Assembly (NCBI GenBank): GCA_003956705.1
Contig: QZCP01000095.1
Coordinates: 1 to 64,000, forward strand
Source of the DNA: Brevipalpus yothersi
Taxonomy: Eukaryota > Arthropoda > Arachnida > Trombidiformes > Tenuipalpidae
Length of the DNA: 64,000 nt
Direction of reading: 5' to 3'
The notes beneath the pieces are model-generated. The model was not told the origin of the DNA. It ran no database searches and saw only the letters and a list, made by a program, of their open reading frames with translations. Shown here in pieces: positions 10,613 through 21,978 of this stretch (positions are counted from its first letter, which is position 1; every line of letters begins with the position of its first letter). The position numbers and the translations under genes are program-made.

Positions 10613-11847
10613 TGTGTTAGCGCCAGCCATTTCAAGTCTACAGGGTGTTTCAGAGTGATATGATGAGCTTGAAACGCTTATATCTCGAGATCTCTTCGAA
10701 GAATTCTCAATATTGTTTCGATACCATACAGTAAGAATGTGTGAATTTTGTGTGCCATAAGTTTTGAAGGAGACCGATGATAGATAGGTCAGGATAGATA
10801 ACAGGGTCCAAAGTCAGTTTCTCATCTCTGGTTGATTAGTGAAGAGGAAATACCTTGAGTAGTCGAAACAGCAGTTTTTTCGTTCAAAATCTCCATATAT
10901 GAGCCGGAAAGTTGAGTTCTCACAAGGGCTTAAAGGATGTCTCCTCAATCAAATTCCTCCTTTTAATAATCTCAAATTCATTGGTTCTTCTGATAACGGA
11001 TGGATCATGAATGAGGTAATCATGCTCAGGGAAGTGGTTTTTGAGGATCGAAGAAGCCTGGATAGGATGCCAAAAGGTTCAATTCATTGAGATGAGTAGG
11101 TTCAGTTCTTTTCCTTCACGAGACTGTACATAGAATCCCAGAATCCAATTTGCGCTCGAGCAGTCGGGTAGGAGAAAATATGAAATTATGAGCTCCATGA
11201 TTTTCAGGAATGATAAAGGATTCTCAGGCCAAAATAAGTCTTATTCCCGATTTTGAAGCTATTCTCACCTCTCAGGTGTTGCTGAAGAGTCCTCGATCTA
11301 AGGGGATAGTGATTGAGGTTTATCACGCGCTTTCTTATCTCTTATCTTATCGATTCCGGACCAAAGGACATGTCCGAAATTCGCCCGTTTTGGGTTTATT
11401 TTAGATCCCAGGTGAACTTTCGACGAGAAGAATGAATATCGCATCGAAAATTTGATCAGACTTTCAGAACTCGTGATATCAAAATAGTGACCTGAACGTT
11501 AGAACTTTTTTCGAAAATTGGAAAAAAGCACTTTTTCTAGCAATAAATTGAATAGAGATTCCATACCAAAAACTGCTTTCAAATAAGTTTTGGTATCTCA
11601 AAAACCCAAAAACAGGTAAAAATTCTGCAAAAATCGAGTTTTTCAGAGAAATGATAAATTGTCCACCCTGGAGACAAAATCAGACATAAGTTTTTGGACG
11701 TATTTTTTTGTATTCTATCAGAAAATATATATTTTGATGTGTCTCATAGTGGGGAACAGTTTCGTAACCTGAGAAACCACAAAAGAAGCAGTTTTAGCCT
11801 TTCAAGGTCAACCAAATGACCTGGAGACAAAACCGAATGCACTGGAT

Positions 11848-12361
11848 NNNNNNNNNNNNNNNNNNNNNNNNNNNNNNNNNNNNNNNNNNNNNNNNNNNNN
11901 NNNNNNNNNNNNNNNNNNNNNNNNNNNNNNNNNNNNNNNNNNNNNNNNNNNNNNNNNNNNNNNNNNNNNNNNNNNNNNNNNNNNNNNNNNNNNNNNNNNN
12001 NNNNNNNNNNNNNNNNNNNNNNNNNNNNNNNNNNNNNNNNNNNNNNNNNNNNNNNNNNNNNNNNNNNNNNNNNNNNNNNNNNNNNNNNNNNNNNNNNNNN
12101 NNNNNNNNNNNNNNNNNNNNNNNNNNNNNNNNNNNNNNNNNNNNNNNNNNNNNNNNNNNNNNNNNNNNNNNNNNNNNNNNNNNNNNNNNNNNNNNNNNNN
12201 NNNNNNNNNNNNNNNNNNNNNNNNNNNNNNNNNNNNNNNNNNNNNNNNNNNNNNNNNNNNNNNNNNNNNNNNNNNNNNNNNNNNNNNNNNNNNNNNNNNN
12301 NNNNNNNNNNNNNNNNNNNNNNNNNNNNNNNNNNNNNNNNNNNNNNNNNNNNNNNNNNNNN
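11848..12361. other. Assembly gap inside the inverted-repeat element
   Basis: A run of Ns. The flanks pair with about 3215 and 3690 of the other element copy, where the interval is about 475 bases. The missing sequence is therefore probably homologous to 3216-3688. Confidence 0.9.
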
Positions 12362-12752
12362 CCACGTGGAGGTGAAGCTCATGTAAGTCTTGGACAGTTT
12401 TTCTGAGTGGTTTTCCTCGCTTCCACTCAGCTACCTATCTGTAACGCAACTGACAAATTTCATCGTGAACACTCATTTGCTCAGGATGCTTCTGTTCTTT
12501 CTCAATCGCCATCTCTGTTCTCATGGTGCATATCAATGTGCTTGTTCCACGCTTCTTTGGCCTTTCGTTCAAACTTGCCTGGTGGCTTGTTTTTCTTCTT
12601 TTCTTGTATATAGTTCACAGCCCCTTCTGGCAGATTATCAGCATACTTCTTCTTGGATTGCTTTCTCCGCAAATACTACTTCTGCTCACGTGTGAGATCT
12701 TCCTCACTTTGGCCTTCAGAAGGCTCGCTTGGTCCTGGCTGAGATTCCATGT
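12362..12752 (-). pseudogene. Broken Lys/Glu-rich ORF, second copy
   Basis: Counterpart of the ORF at 2715-3141. Reading the minus strand from the ATG at 12752, an in-frame TAG interrupts the frame early, then the same basic protein follows (for example KFERKAKEAWNKHIDMHHE). Relative to the other copy about 110 bases are deleted, which shifts the frame to a stop. The two copies are broken at different places, so both decayed independently from an intact ancestor. Confidence 0.45.
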
Positions 12753-13639
12753 CAGATAATGCTAAATTATCAGAAAATACAAGCTCAATTGAAGATTCTG
12801 GAGTCAATCAACTAGCTTCCTCTCTGACACTGTGGTGGATGATGAATAATAACAGATATCTTTACACTCAATCACTCCATAACCAAGATTCAATAGCAAT
12901 TAAACCCAAAAAAAGCTTTTGGACATATTATCTCGTTTTATTATCGATAAACATTAAAAAGAGGTTTCTTGAGTTTTAAGTCTACTATTGATGCTAATTT
13001 CAACAATTTTAACTGAAGTTAGTTGATTCTTAACCTCAATTTCAATCAAAACCCGTAGAAAAATTGCCATTTTTCCATATTTTTGTGTTTCTTTGGCAAC
13101 ATGAGTCAATTTTTTGGTTAATTCAAGGTGAACAGAGCTTTTAGCGTATCATGGAGATGAGATAAGGCCTAATTATCATTCAAGAATCGAAAAAATATGA
13201 AAATTGGCGAAATTTTGCTAAAAATTCAAGGTCAAATATCTTCGTGACCTTTGACCCTATAGAGTCATTCTTGGTATCATTTTGATCTGGAGACTGAGTT
13301 CTTCGGAAATTCAAAGTCTCATCAAAATCCATCATGGGCGAAAAAGGGGCCTCATCCGGACATGTCCTTTATCAGATGTAATTTTCTATGAGAATTTCAA
13401 AGATGTTATCATCTCGTGAAAATTCCACTCACTAGCCAAGATATCCTAAGTTCCTACTTTGGACCTTGTTATCTATCCTGGCCTATCTATCATCGGTCTC
13501 CTTCGAAACTTATGGCACACAAAATTTACAAATTCTTACTGTATGGTATCGAAACAATTCCGAGAATTCTTCGAAGAGATCTTGAGATATGAGCGTTTCA
13601 AACTCGTCATATCACTTTGAAACACCCTGTATAGGCCGA

Positions 13640-14780
13640 ATTTCACAACTCTTATATTCCATGATGCAGGTTTGGTAAGACGAACGATTGTAACATAATG
13701 GATCGTGAGGTGAATTCATCAAATATGTTCGAATGGCGAGCGGTTTGGTGTACCCGGAAAGGCCAAATTTCGCTTATGATTGCTGCACATATCTCTCGTT
13801 TCAGTTAATTTTCTCATTCCGTATTTTGGCTGCATGGATTGATGTATTAGCTCTTCATCTTAGAACAAAATTACTTTGTGTATTCATCCTTACAATCAAT
13901 AGCCTATGAACCTCACATGTTTGTAATAATTTTGTTTTTTGGGTAGCTCAATTATTCAACTTAGCTCTGATATGAAAAATTACTTCTCAACTCAGAAGAA
14001 GTCAGAAGTAAAGGAGATGGGAAAATGAGTAACAACTGCATAAGCAAAATGGGTGGGAATTTATTTTTTATCTAACTCGCAAGAAATTCAGGTGCGTCAT
14101 TTCAGCCATCAATCACGGTTACTTTCCTCTCACTATCAACGGAGTTAATGGTGAATGTTAGACGATAGATGAAATTATACGATCATGTCTGGAGAAATAT
14201 TTTCCACTGGAAAGATGAGAAAAAAGTACAACTCCTTCGGCTCATGAACTTTTTCCTCAATTTTTGCCTAATTTCTTTCTTATTTGTTAGTCTCTATCCT
14301 CTACCGATATATTTCATCATGAAAATTATCCCCTCCATGCTCTCAGGGAGGACTGACTGTGACAAGGAAAAAATATTGAATCAGACAGGCACAGTCATTT
14401 TCTCTTCGCTGTTGGTCAATACCAGGGTGAATGTTTTATTGAGCATATTAATACGACACAAATAACCACAGCATAACATAGATAACCAGCTCTATGCAAC
14501 CTCTACACTTTCACTGCGAAAGCAGAGAATCGTCTCATGTAATTTTTTTTATTTTTCCAATTGTTGTTATTTAAGATTTTCAGTTGAGATACGATATTAT
14601 GCACCAAGTAATAGAAAATAGCGATAAGAGTCAGGTTTTTTGATAAAAATTTGAAAACATATGCATGGAAAACATCATATCTCCGAGAACAAACGGATTG
14701 AATTTCTTCAAAAAATCTGGATGCATGAGGTCATTGATCTTCTAAGAACAAAACGTGAGATAGACAATCACAATCAGAAT
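13640..14780. other. No recognisable gene
   Basis: Positions 14030-14150 are an inverted partner of 408-540. A 98-codon ORF at 14169-14465 (plus) contains two hydrophobic stretches but no recognised motif and no supporting splice or promoter context; I do not call it. Confidence 0.4.
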
Positions 14781-14781
14781 A

Positions 14782-16340
14782 TTAGATCCGCTGGATTATT
14801 ATTGCAGAAGCACCTCCACCACCATTGCAAGTGCTTGCTACACCATATTCACCCGGTTTCATATTCATAGCCATCGTGCCAACAATCCTAGTGCCCGACA
14901 TTCTTGATAGTGAGATTGAGAAGGTTAATTTCATTTCAAATATTGAGATTGTTGGAAACATACGCAAGAGGATGGCCAAGTCCAACTGCACCCCCATGGA
15001 TGTTAACGGTGCTACGATCGATAGCCAAGCATTTTATGTTAGCTAGGGCTATAACACTGAAAGCCTCGTTGATTTCGAATCGAGCAATCTGCTCTTTATT
15101 GAGACCAGCTCTTTCGAGTGCCTAAAGGAGAAATAAGATTGAGAAATATCTTGGTAAACTCAAAATATCATAGGTAAAGAAACGCAATGAGAACGTTAAA
15201 TTTGTTACTAATCATTGACTGTCGCTAAAATTTGTTGAATACATCACGTAGACTCAACTGATTTCAGTTAAATGAGAGAAATTCTCCACCTTAGGTATCG
15301 CAAGGGAAGGAGCAATTCCAAAATCCACCGGATCCAATGCTGCATCAGCATAGGAAACAATTTTGGCCAATGGTTCACATTCATACTTTGTGATAGCTTC
15401 AGATGACATGAGAACCAATGCTGCGGCTCCATCGTTGAGGGAACTTGCATTTGCAGCGGTGATAGTTCCTCCGAACAGTGGCTTAAGAGAAGAAAATCTA
15501 CTGAAATCAGCTCTTGCCAGCTCTTCATCTTTGTCAACCACTAGTTCTGTTCCTTTTTTGCTACTTGGAAGGGTTATAGGAACAATTTCTTTGGCTAAAA
15601 TACCATCGGCAGTCGCCTTTTGACCTCTTGAATAGCTCAACTTAGCATACTCGTCTTGTTCTTCTCTAGAAATATTGAATTTCTTTGACAATATTTCACC
15701 ACAATCTCCCATGTGGAGGTTATTGAATGAATCAGTTAATCCATCGAAATCTAAAGTATCAATCAATTTCAACCCGCCATACGGTATTTCACCACGAGGA
15801 ATGATGAACGGTGTGTTGGACACACTCTCCATGGCACCACCAATGACTACATCATTCAACCCTAGTTCTATGCTTTGAGCAGCAAATATGATAGATTTCA
15901 ATCCAGAGGCACAAACTTTGTTGATTCCTGTACATGGAGCTCGGTGTGGTAGACCAGCTTTCAGTGCTGCTTGTCGTGCTGGTGTTTGACCACAGCCTGC
16001 GGGCAGGACATGGCCCATAAACACCTCATCAATATCTTCGGGAGTTATTCCTAACATCGAATGGAAGGATCAAGAAATTATTGAAAATTTGCAATCAATT
16101 ACATCAACACTAATTATTCCATCTTACCGGCTTTCTCAATAGCTGATTTAATTGATATTGAGCCAAGATCTGAGGCGGTCAATTCACCAAGTTGTCCACG
16201 AAAAGATCCAATAGGTGTGCGACTATAAGACACAATGTACACCTCATTCTGTGGAAAATTAAAATTGAAATTGAATTCTTCACAGTTTCACAGGCACAAA
16301 CTACACACTATACCTTATTTATTTGAGACACTTTAGACAT
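14782..16340 (-). CDS. Acetyl-CoA acetyltransferase (thiolase), copy A with altered motifs
   Basis: Five exons on the minus strand: 16340-16314, 16248-16128, 16050-15290, 15121-14964, 14902-14782; 395 residues, normal for a thiolase. It condenses two acetyl-CoA or cleaves acetoacetyl-CoA. The nucleophile motif INKVCASGLKS, the TAANASSLNDGAAA stretch and the CNGGGG C-terminal Cys motif are present. The sequence resembles ACAT1, but the N-terminus (MSKVSQINK) has no mitochondrial presequence, so cytosol is possible. Two changes in otherwise near-invariant motifs stand out: GGAMESVSN where AGGMESMSN is usual, and GHPLA where GHPLG or GHPIG is usual. The reading frame and all splice sites are intact. 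The paralogue at 23.9 kb keeps the usual residues. Activity of copy A is therefore less certain. Confidence 0.88.
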
Positions 16341-17552
16341 GGCTAATTGAGACAAGTAACAGCGCAAGAAAATTCACGAGGGTCGAAAATGATTATGAAT
16401 AGCAAGTTGATTACCAATTTGAGACTAAAGACTAAAGGAACTTCGCTAGCAGAGAAGTGTACGAGATGAAGATTCTCGTTCTAACGAAAAACTTTTGTGT
16501 CAGGAACGAGGCAAATCGATATGCAGTGAGTGAGTGATACTAAGAGGAACCAAACAGTAAGAACTTCTAACTAAGATGGGAATCTCAACACTGAAAAAAC
16601 AAAGGAGACTAGAGACGCTGCAATCGCTCGTATTGTCTTAATGAAGTTTTATTAATAAATAATGGAATTAATTAATTTTTCTTTCCAAGGCTTTCCAAAA
16701 GGATCGGATAAAAGTATTTTTCATCTAATCTTCATCATTACTTCCATTTGATCTTATCGAGTGACTATTCGTGCCTTTTCGAGTCCTCTTCGGTTCTAAT
16801 TAAGTTTTAATTATGGTTTTTAGGCACTGAAAGCTCGACGAGCTTGGCTCGTGTGTTTGCCAGGTGAAGTTATCAGTCATACTTATTTTATTTTCCCATT
16901 GAAAGTAGTAGTATCTGGCGGTTTTTCTCAAAAATCTCGAAAATAAGCATCGAAAAAAGTTTTTTTTTCGAAAATCTGCTCGAACTTTTTTCGATAGATA
17001 TAAACCTCCCTCATACCTTTCATATGACCTCTTCTCTCGCTAGCTTTTTCCATTTGTTCTTTTCGAGCCTAGTTAGGCTTTTAATTTCTCTTCTTCTAAT
17101 TATTCTAGGTTCGAGTATTTTGGTAATATTTGAAATGAAATAGAAATTAATATGATTGTTTTTTCACTCACCCCTACTCATGAGAGGCTGGTAGCGGATA
17201 AGTAAATTAAGTTTGTTTTCAATCGTTATTTTTGAATAATCAGCGAGAATTTCATCAGAATTTCGGTTAATTTGGGAAGAATCAGGAGGTTGCTGATTGA
17301 AACTACAATTTTGAATCGTCACCATTCACCGTGAAGTTAAATCACAATCTAAAGAGAAAAATCAACACCTATGCTCATTAGTTCATTGAAATAATTATCA
17401 TAATTTCTATCACTTCATTGATTGAGAGATAAAAGAGAACATTTTTTCTTAAAAAACACACTTCCCGCTACTGTAAAAAAAATATCCTGCCTCGTGTTTG
17501 TTTACACGATTGTTTTGAATTGATTTTTTAGCCACTTTTACACTTTGATAGC
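16341..17552. promoter_or_regulatory. Divergent intergenic region between thiolase A and the PLAT gene
   Basis: About 1.2 kb between two divergently read genes, so it should hold both promoters. It is AT-rich with T runs and repeated TTTTTTCGA-type words. No clear TATA box or coding segment is seen. Confidence 0.4.
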
Positions 17553-18797
17553 ATGGCTTGTAAATCACGATGGTCTTTGTATCGATCATTGATTCTGATA
17601 TCATCATTGATATTATGCCTCCTAGACTCAGGAAGCACGCAGATCACCACAACCACATCAGGACCGCCAACACCACCATTGAGTAAACCTTTTTTCCAAA
17701 AAAGCTTGCCATTCATAACGATGGGATGTTTATGGCTATTAGCCTTAATTGCTTATATTGTGTGCGCAATTTTTAAGACCGATGATAAGAAGCGTATAAG
17801 AGAAATTTTTGACGATTGTTCACCATCAACTGCATCATATAAATATGTTATTCGTATTAGAATCGGTGCAACATCGTCAAATTTTCAGAAAGATAATTCC
17901 GCTATTATGTTAGATTTGATTGATACCAAAGAACGATTCATTACACGAGTGTCAATATCCCCATCATGGTTAAAAGCTGATATTTTTGTCAAACAAGCGG
18001 ATAAAGTTCGTTTGAGAACTGTTCAATTTTTAATAAATCGTGGCTCTTTGATGCCACAAATCGGAGCTATTCGAGTGTGCCATGATTCCTTCTATCCAGT
18101 AGGAGCATGGATTTTTGTCCACAGTATTGAATTTGTGGACATTCGAGAAAGCATCACCAGCCATATTGAGGTGATGAAACGAATCACTATACTGCCTCCA
18201 ACAGCAAAGGAAAGTGATCAAGTTTTCAAAGTAGCACCAGGACACTCAAAGGCCACCGATGAAGATGCCTTTATGGGTGGTTATGGGCCATATTTAAGTA
18301 CAAACGAAAGATGTGCTTTTCTATTTTTGTACATAAATTGTGCTCTTCTCTTCTCAATTTTTTATCCCATCTATTTAAAATTATACGAATGGGAAGAAGC
18401 TCTCATGAATGGTATGACAGCTTGTCTGATATCCAGTACGATTGCCGGACTGTCCATGTTATTTTATCGTTTCGTAGTTAAGCGAAATTATTCGTTAAAT
18501 AGAGGTCATGGCCTGTGGAAAGGTGTGAAAGTTGTCTATATAACATCATCAATTATTACTTCAGTGATTGCTGGGCTAACAGCTTCATTTATTCAAAGCT
18601 TATACGGTGGTGATGTTTCCTATTGGTCTTTGGCTAATTTTTTCGCTCTACTGGGAATGACTGTTTTAACCTTCCCAGGATATATTTTATATACCATTTT
18701 ACGATCAAAGCAGAGAGGTAGTAGTATAAGTGTCATCAAATCATCTCATGCAATAGCGACCGATGAAAAAAGAGCTTCGAAAATGAGTCAAAAATGA
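17553..18797 (+). CDS. Polycystin-1-like membrane protein reduced to TM1-PLAT-4TM
   Basis: A single exon of 414 residues. Residues 1-29 look like a signal peptide, 30-50 a Thr/Pro-rich stub, 52-74 a first membrane helix (ITMGCLWLLALIAYIVCAIF). Residues about 96-205 fit a PLAT/LH2 beta-sandwich: YKYVIRIRIGA start, RVCHDSFYPVGAWIFVHSIEF matching the family's 'lG.i..irI.hDn...aW.l..v.v' pattern. Four more helices follow at about 253-276, 286-309, 325-350 and 357-383. Helix-PLAT-helices is the order in polycystin-1 (PKD1/PKD1L), but here the large ectodomain and the last six helices are absent. The assignment is by pattern, so the PLAT call needs profile confirmation. The gene converges on UBA2, whose stop lies 240 bases away. 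Confidence 0.65.
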   Translation: MACKSRWSLYRSLILISSLILCLLDSGSTQITTTTSGPPTPPLSKPFFQKSLPFITMGCLWLLALIAYIVCAIFKTDDKKRIREIFDDCSPSTASYKYVIRIRIGATSSNFQKDNSAIMLDLIDTKERFITRVSISPSWLKADIFVKQADKVRLRTVQFLINRGSLMPQIGAIRVCHDSFYPVGAWIFVHSIEFVDIRESITSHIEVMKRITILPPTAKESDQVFKVAPGHSKATDEDAFMGGYGPYLSTNERCAFLFLYINCALLFSIFYPIYLKLYEWEEALMNGMTACLISSTIAGLSMLFYRFVVKRNYSLNRGHGLWKGVKVVYITSSIITSVIAGLTASFIQSLYGGDVSYWSLANFFALLGMTVLTFPGYILYTILRSKQRGSSISVIKSSHAIATDEKRASKMSQK

Positions 18798-19035
18798 AGA
18801 CTATTGATAATTATTGTTTCGAAAATTCAATCAAATTATAGAATGATTTTCTGTCACCAAAGGCAAAGTTTTCGCCAGAAAGAAGAAAGCTCCAACTTAG
18901 TGGTACAGCTTGGAGTAGAATTGAATTCAAAACAAAAGCTGCAAGAACAGGTTGAAAGAAAAGCTGGTTTAATCAGACAGTTTAAAAAATGACAAGTACT
19001 TTTGTGATGCTATACAGAGAATTTAAATAATCAAG

Positions 19036-21145
19036 TTAAACGCGAAGTTTTTTTGAAAATGAGGAATTCTGAGCCTCTTCAAATTCCGGATCTACTTTGC
19101 GCTTCTCCCCAACTTCAACCACACAAACATCATCATCCTCATCATCACTCAGAATGCCAGGAGCCGAATCAGTCTGATCACTCATGGGAACATCCTTTGG
19201 ACTTTTCTCACCATTATCACCATTGGTACTTGCTTGACCCTCGTTTATGATCTTCAGTGAATAGAAGAGTCCTTCATTAGCTGCTGGATCGATATCTTCA
19301 TTCAATAAATTGATAATGATGGTTAGGTTTTGAAGGAGATCGTACACACGTAGTCTTGTTTTGTGATTAATTCTAGGATATTGATTGAGAGGTTTCTTCT
19401 TGTAAGATTCTTTTTCACTTTCGCTATACTCGTCGGCATCATCTTTGCTCCATACGATGATCGGTTCACCTTCTATTTGAACATCAGGGCATACGAACCC
19501 TAGTTTTTTGAGGAGAACTTGCTCAACAAATTCGCTCATAGTAATCTCCGAAAGAGATAAGGACAATTCAATCTCAGGAATGCGACTTGTGCAACAAACG
19601 AGGCAGTTAGAACTAGGCTCGAAAAGTTGATATGAGGAAATGAGATTACGAGCATTTAGACCAACTTTGCGAACGTATATACACCGGCAAGCTTCTTTGC
19701 ATTGCTGATCTATGATTTTTTGGTCTTTTCCCTCTTCACTAGGCAGAGAAAGTAGTTTGCGCAATAAATGCATGAGTTGAAGAGTGATTAGCCCTCCTAC
19801 TATGGAATTGGTGGATGATATCGCCGGTATAATGTTACCAGCCATGGATTTTACATCAAATCGAGACTTTCGCTCGATTCCAAAGCAGTATGATCGGAAA
19901 TTGGAGACTGAAGTAACGAAATCGAGCGCTTCATCATCGTCTTTGTCCCAAACAAGAAAACCATCAGATTTGGAACGTTTTTTGAGTGATTCCATACTGT
20001 TGGAAAACTTTTCAAAACACTCTTTTAAGGTCCAAATTCTTTGATCCTTCAAACTTCCATCACTATTATCACCATTCATGGAGGTACTGCTTGAGGGCAT
20101 ACAGTTGGCATCATTTGAGAGTGACTCAAATGTCATGGGAACCGGCTTACGACGATTTTCCCATAATTGACCCATCTTAAGTAGATATTCGACATCGATT
20201 CGGAACAATTTCTCAAAAAGAAGCTTGGGGTCGTAATCATTGGATGAAGCCCACTCTCGTGTTGATACCGGTTTAGTTCCATTGTTATTACTGACTAAAG
20301 AGTCAGCTTTTCCATCCATATGATCAGCCTGTAATTCACTGTCACCATGAGGAGCTGTACGAAAAAGGTATGGGAAGAAAGGGGCTTAGTATTGATAAAC
20401 TATTCTCAAGAAAGAAGAATCCCCAAGAAAATGCACAAAACTAACCTGGATGATTGGTTTTCAGCTGAGGATCATTCATATCTGGGCTCACATCATTGTC
20501 AGCATCTTCTTCACCAAATAATTGAGCAAATAAATGCTTTCCCCAAACGATACAATGAATCGGTAGTGATGGTGTATTTCTTATTGTGCATGAGGCATAA
20601 GTTCGTTGCTCTTGACGAGGACCATCGCATTCATAGCAAGCGCTGACATCTCTTTTGATTAGAAAAACTTGACCAAGATATCCCTCGGAACCGGATTCAA
20701 TTAGTGGTACATTAGCCGCTAGGCACATTCTATTCACATGGCTTCGTGCAGCACGATTATCGAGTGCATTGATGACCACACTGTATTGACGATAAAAGTC
20801 GACCGAGTATTCTGGACTCAAAATGGTATTATGAATAGCATGTATATTAACGGCAGGCTTGTGGCGAGCAAAATTTTCTTTCGATACTTTGGCTGCAATC
20901 AGAGACTTTGGTTGTCCGACATGCTTACGATTGAATAAAAATTGTCGATTAAGATTGGACACCTCAATGGTATCTAAATCAATAAGCGTTATGTCCTCAA
21001 AACCAAGTAGAACAACATTTTTAATAATCTCAACACCAATACCACCACTACCAACGATCAAAATTTTACTCTTACAAACTTTATCATACAATACCGGCTG
21101 GCTCATCACTTCACCCAAACTATCACCACACTTGGTAGATCCCAT
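19036..21145 (-). CDS. UBA2: SUMO-activating enzyme subunit 2 (E1 catalytic subunit)
   Basis: Two exons: 21145-20446 and 20354-19036; 672 residues against about 640 in vertebrates. With SAE1 it adenylates SUMO, captures it on a cysteine and passes it to UBC9, mainly in the nucleus. Visible features: the ATP-binding Rossmann motif VGSGGIG (residues 31-37), LNRQFLF, NALDNRAARSHVNR, catalytic Cys186 in YASCTIRNTPS, the zinc ligands CYEC and CLVC, the adenylation-domain return SRFDVKSMAGNIIPAI, a ubiquitin-like domain, and an acidic tail (DDEDDDVCVVEV) then basic KRK. The Met at 21145 was chosen because it aligns with the family start; the frame is open upstream. Between the RING and PLAT genes; no odd features. 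Confidence 0.95.
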
Positions 21146-21977
21146 ATCTCGTGTATACACACACACAACTGTGTGCCGATAACTCAATCGAAAATTAGCA
21201 GGATGATTAACAAACACACACACTCAGGGTGGTCAATGGATAGTAATCAGTGGTAACTCACGAAAAAAAAAGCCAACAGTGACAATAATAACATACATCA
21301 ACTGTGGTCATCCAAAAAAAAGCCTGTCAAAAGGACCCGAAAAAAGAGGAAGAAAAAAGCTGGACCGGCAAAGTAAACTTATTAAACAGTCCCTCAAAAA
21401 GTGAACAAATGCGCGCCTTTTTTGAACACATCTTGACTAACATATTCACAAACATGTTTGCAATGACAACATACACATCATCATCATCATCAACATAACT
21501 TGAGACATTCATTTTTTGGACATTGATTTGCATGATGATGTAAGTGTTTATGTGTGTGTATGTGTATGTGAATCTAGATTATTTAGCATTTAGTTTTGAT
21601 GGTATTTAAAGTTTTAAATTATGGCCAGTTGGTGGTAAATTTTGTTTATTTTAACTGTTGATGGTGGTGATTGTTGGGCCTAGAGTTCGTGGAATAAATG
21701 TTCGAAACGGTGATCGATTGAATCGTTGAGCTGAAAAGCCTTTTGGTTGGTGTAATCTTTCTCTTCGGTTGACTCTTTTTTTGTTAGAGTAAGTTGAAGA
21801 TTGTTTTATTGTCTTAATTGAAACTCAAATTTTTACCTATGATAGATGAGATAATGAGATCCATTCGGTTATCGCTACCTTATTTCTCTTACCTAATATC
21901 GAGAGCTAATGTTTGTTTTCATTTTTTCTTGATGTATTTTGGTATGCTCTACATTATCATCATCATAATCATTACAG
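21146..21977 (+). promoter_or_regulatory. Divergent promoter region of UBA2 and the RING gene; probable 5' UTR intron
   Basis: The two genes are head to head. TTACAG/AATGGG immediately before the RING gene's ATG is a strong splice acceptor, and AGA/GTAAGT at 21789 is a good donor, implying a 5' UTR intron of about 190 bases. The upstream part is rich in TG/CA and TGATGATG runs. Confidence 0.4.
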
Positions 21978-21978
21978 A

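Larger units (their letters stand above)
10641..13629 (-). mobile_element. ~3-kb element with long terminal inverted repeats, TA flanks
   Basis: About 190 bases at the left end (10641-10830) are repeated inverted at the right end (13629-13440), with outermost sequence CAGGGTGTTTC and its complement. Both ends are flanked by TA (10639-10640 and 13630-13631), as expected of a TA target duplication. A subterminal GGACATGTCC palindrome with nearby CGCCC occurs in both arms (about 11366 and 13350). The interior holds a Lys/Glu-rich broken ORF (12361-12752, minus) and a 514-base gap. No transposase is visible. Ends and TA flanks fit a non-autonomous Tc1/mariner-like or foldback element; this is inference from family knowledge. 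Confidence 0.6.

Noticed and set aside
11744..12406. ORFs of about 200 codons across the first gap
   Set aside because: They consist almost wholly of Ns.
14169..14465. 98-codon hydrophobic ORF as a membrane protein gene
   Set aside because: No conserved motif, splice site or promoter; AT-rich sequence readily yields such ORFs.
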